Assembly (NCBI GenBank): GCA_002712645.1
Contig: PAUH01000039.1
Span: forward strand, 1-8,197
DNA from: Methanobacteriota archaeon
Lineage (GTDB): Archaea; Thermoplasmatota; Poseidoniia; Poseidoniales; Thalassarchaeaceae
Direction: 5' to 3'
Length of the DNA stretch: 8,197 bases
The position numbers and the translations under genes are program-made. The notes under the pieces are model-generated. The model saw only the letters and a program-made list of their open reading frames with translations. It was not told the origin of the DNA and searched no databases. This document shows, piece by piece, positions 7,506-8,197 of the stretch. Every line of letters begins with the position of its first letter. The stretch's first letter is position 1.

Positions 7506-8186
7506 ATGCACAGAGAAATGCCGCAGGTCGTAATCCTCGCAGGGGGCCTCGGAACTCGTTTGGGCGATATCACAAAGGAGACTCCTAAATCATTGGTAAA
7601 TGTGTATGGCAAGCCGATATTGACCCATATACTGGATTGGGCGCAACACCAAGGGTGTAACAAGGCCCTGATTTTGACGGGCCATCTAAGCGACAAGTTC
7701 ACACAATATAGTTTCAGCAACATGAGTCTGACCTTCCATGAGGAGACTGAACCACTGGGCACAGGTGGAGCACTCTGGAACGCTGTAGATCATTTAGAAG
7801 ATGAATTCATACTTCTATGGGGCGACGATTTCCACCCTATCGAATACTTGCCACTCGTCAGGCATCACAGGACAAGTCGAGCACCCATTACAATGACAGT
7901 CACCGAGACATCGCAACACTTCAACCTCGAACATCAAGATGGAAAGGTCATTGCCTACGACAAGGAAATAATACGATCAAACTTCAATGGATACGAAGCA
8001 GGTACCAGCATGGTCGACAAAGTAGTGGTTCAAAAATACGGGAAAGATGGGAAATGGAGCTGGGAAGAAACCGTGTACCCAATACTTTCTGGAGAGATAC
8101 GGGCGCATCTCGACGATACTCCGTTTTGGGACATGGGGACCCCAGAGCGTCTGGCAAGCCTAGAGAACTTCTTCAAGACGCGCTGA
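7506..8186 (+). CDS. Sugar-1-phosphate nucleotidyltransferase (NDP-sugar pyrophosphorylase family)
   Basis: This 226-aa soluble protein is expected to activate a sugar phosphate with an NTP, giving an NDP-sugar and pyrophosphate for glycan or polysaccharide synthesis. The nucleotide-binding signature is L11-A-G-G-L-G-T-R-L19, followed by T26-P-K28-S-L. G85-T-G-G-A-L90 contacts the base/sugar in relatives. G106-D-D108 supplies the metal-binding Asp. Later family motifs are Y163-E-A-G-T, W186-E-E188 and W208-D-M-G-T-P-E-R-L216. Short length and lack of a C-terminal beta-helix or acyltransferase domain fit the compact class that includes heptose-1-phosphate guanylyltransferase (HddC-like) and mannose-1-phosphate enzymes. 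Sugar and base specificity are not decided. M5 (7518) is an alternative start four codons in, and the conserved fold begins just after it. The gene lies near the right edge, so a sugar-biosynthesis cluster may continue beyond it. Confidence 0.9.
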   Translation: MHREMPQVVILAGGLGTRLGDITKETPKSLVNVYGKPILTHILDWAQHQGCNKALILTGHLSDKFTQYSFSNMSLTFHEETEPLGTGGALWNAVDHLEDEFILLWGDDFHPIEYLPLVRHHRTSRAPITMTVTETSQHFNLEHQDGKVIAYDKEIIRSNFNGYEAGTSMVDKVVVQKYGKDGKWSWEETVYPILSGEIRAHLDDTPFWDMGTPERLASLENFFKTR

Positions 8187-8197
8187 ATCAGAAGAGA

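Overview
The window reads as chromosomal DNA from an archaeon, most likely a mesophilic Thermoplasmatota lineage such as the marine group II (Poseidoniales) type. This is an inference. It rests on frequent AGA/AGG and ATA codons, few clear Shine-Dalgarno sites, a TATA-like box placed as for a leaderless transcript, a lipobox protein with a coiled coil and pentapeptide repeats, and a membrane-anchored S8 protease. No 16S gene or lineage marker is present, and uvrA is shared with bacteria, so placement stays tentative.

Layout. Bases 1-841 (minus strand) hold the first 280 codons of a gene that runs off the left edge: a lipoprotein with a coiled coil followed by pentapeptide repeats. A 116-bp divergent spacer (842-957) carries a small perfect palindrome overlapping a TATA-like box. 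Everything to the right is on the plus strand: uvrA (958-3918), a Bax inhibitor-1/YccA-type seven-helix membrane protein (3982-4755), a LysE-type exporter three bases downstream (4759-5400), a subtilisin-family protease with signal peptide, propeptide and C-terminal membrane anchor (5457-7463), and a sugar-nucleotide pyrophosphorylase-like nucleotidyltransferase (7506-8186). Only 11 bases follow its stop.

How the genes work together. The Bax-inhibitor/LysE pair is the only tight transcriptional coupling (3-bp gap). The other plus-strand genes are separated by 42-63 bp and have unrelated roles: DNA repair, membrane ion or metabolite handling, surface proteolysis and glycan precursor synthesis. 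Three of the six products are envelope or surface proteins by sequence. I see no mobile element, CRISPR array, tRNA or rRNA, and no convincing undescribed multi-gene system. The most unusual locus is the truncated lipoprotein gene, whose two halves differ sharply in codon choice and whose repeat array shows near-identical 15-bp units.
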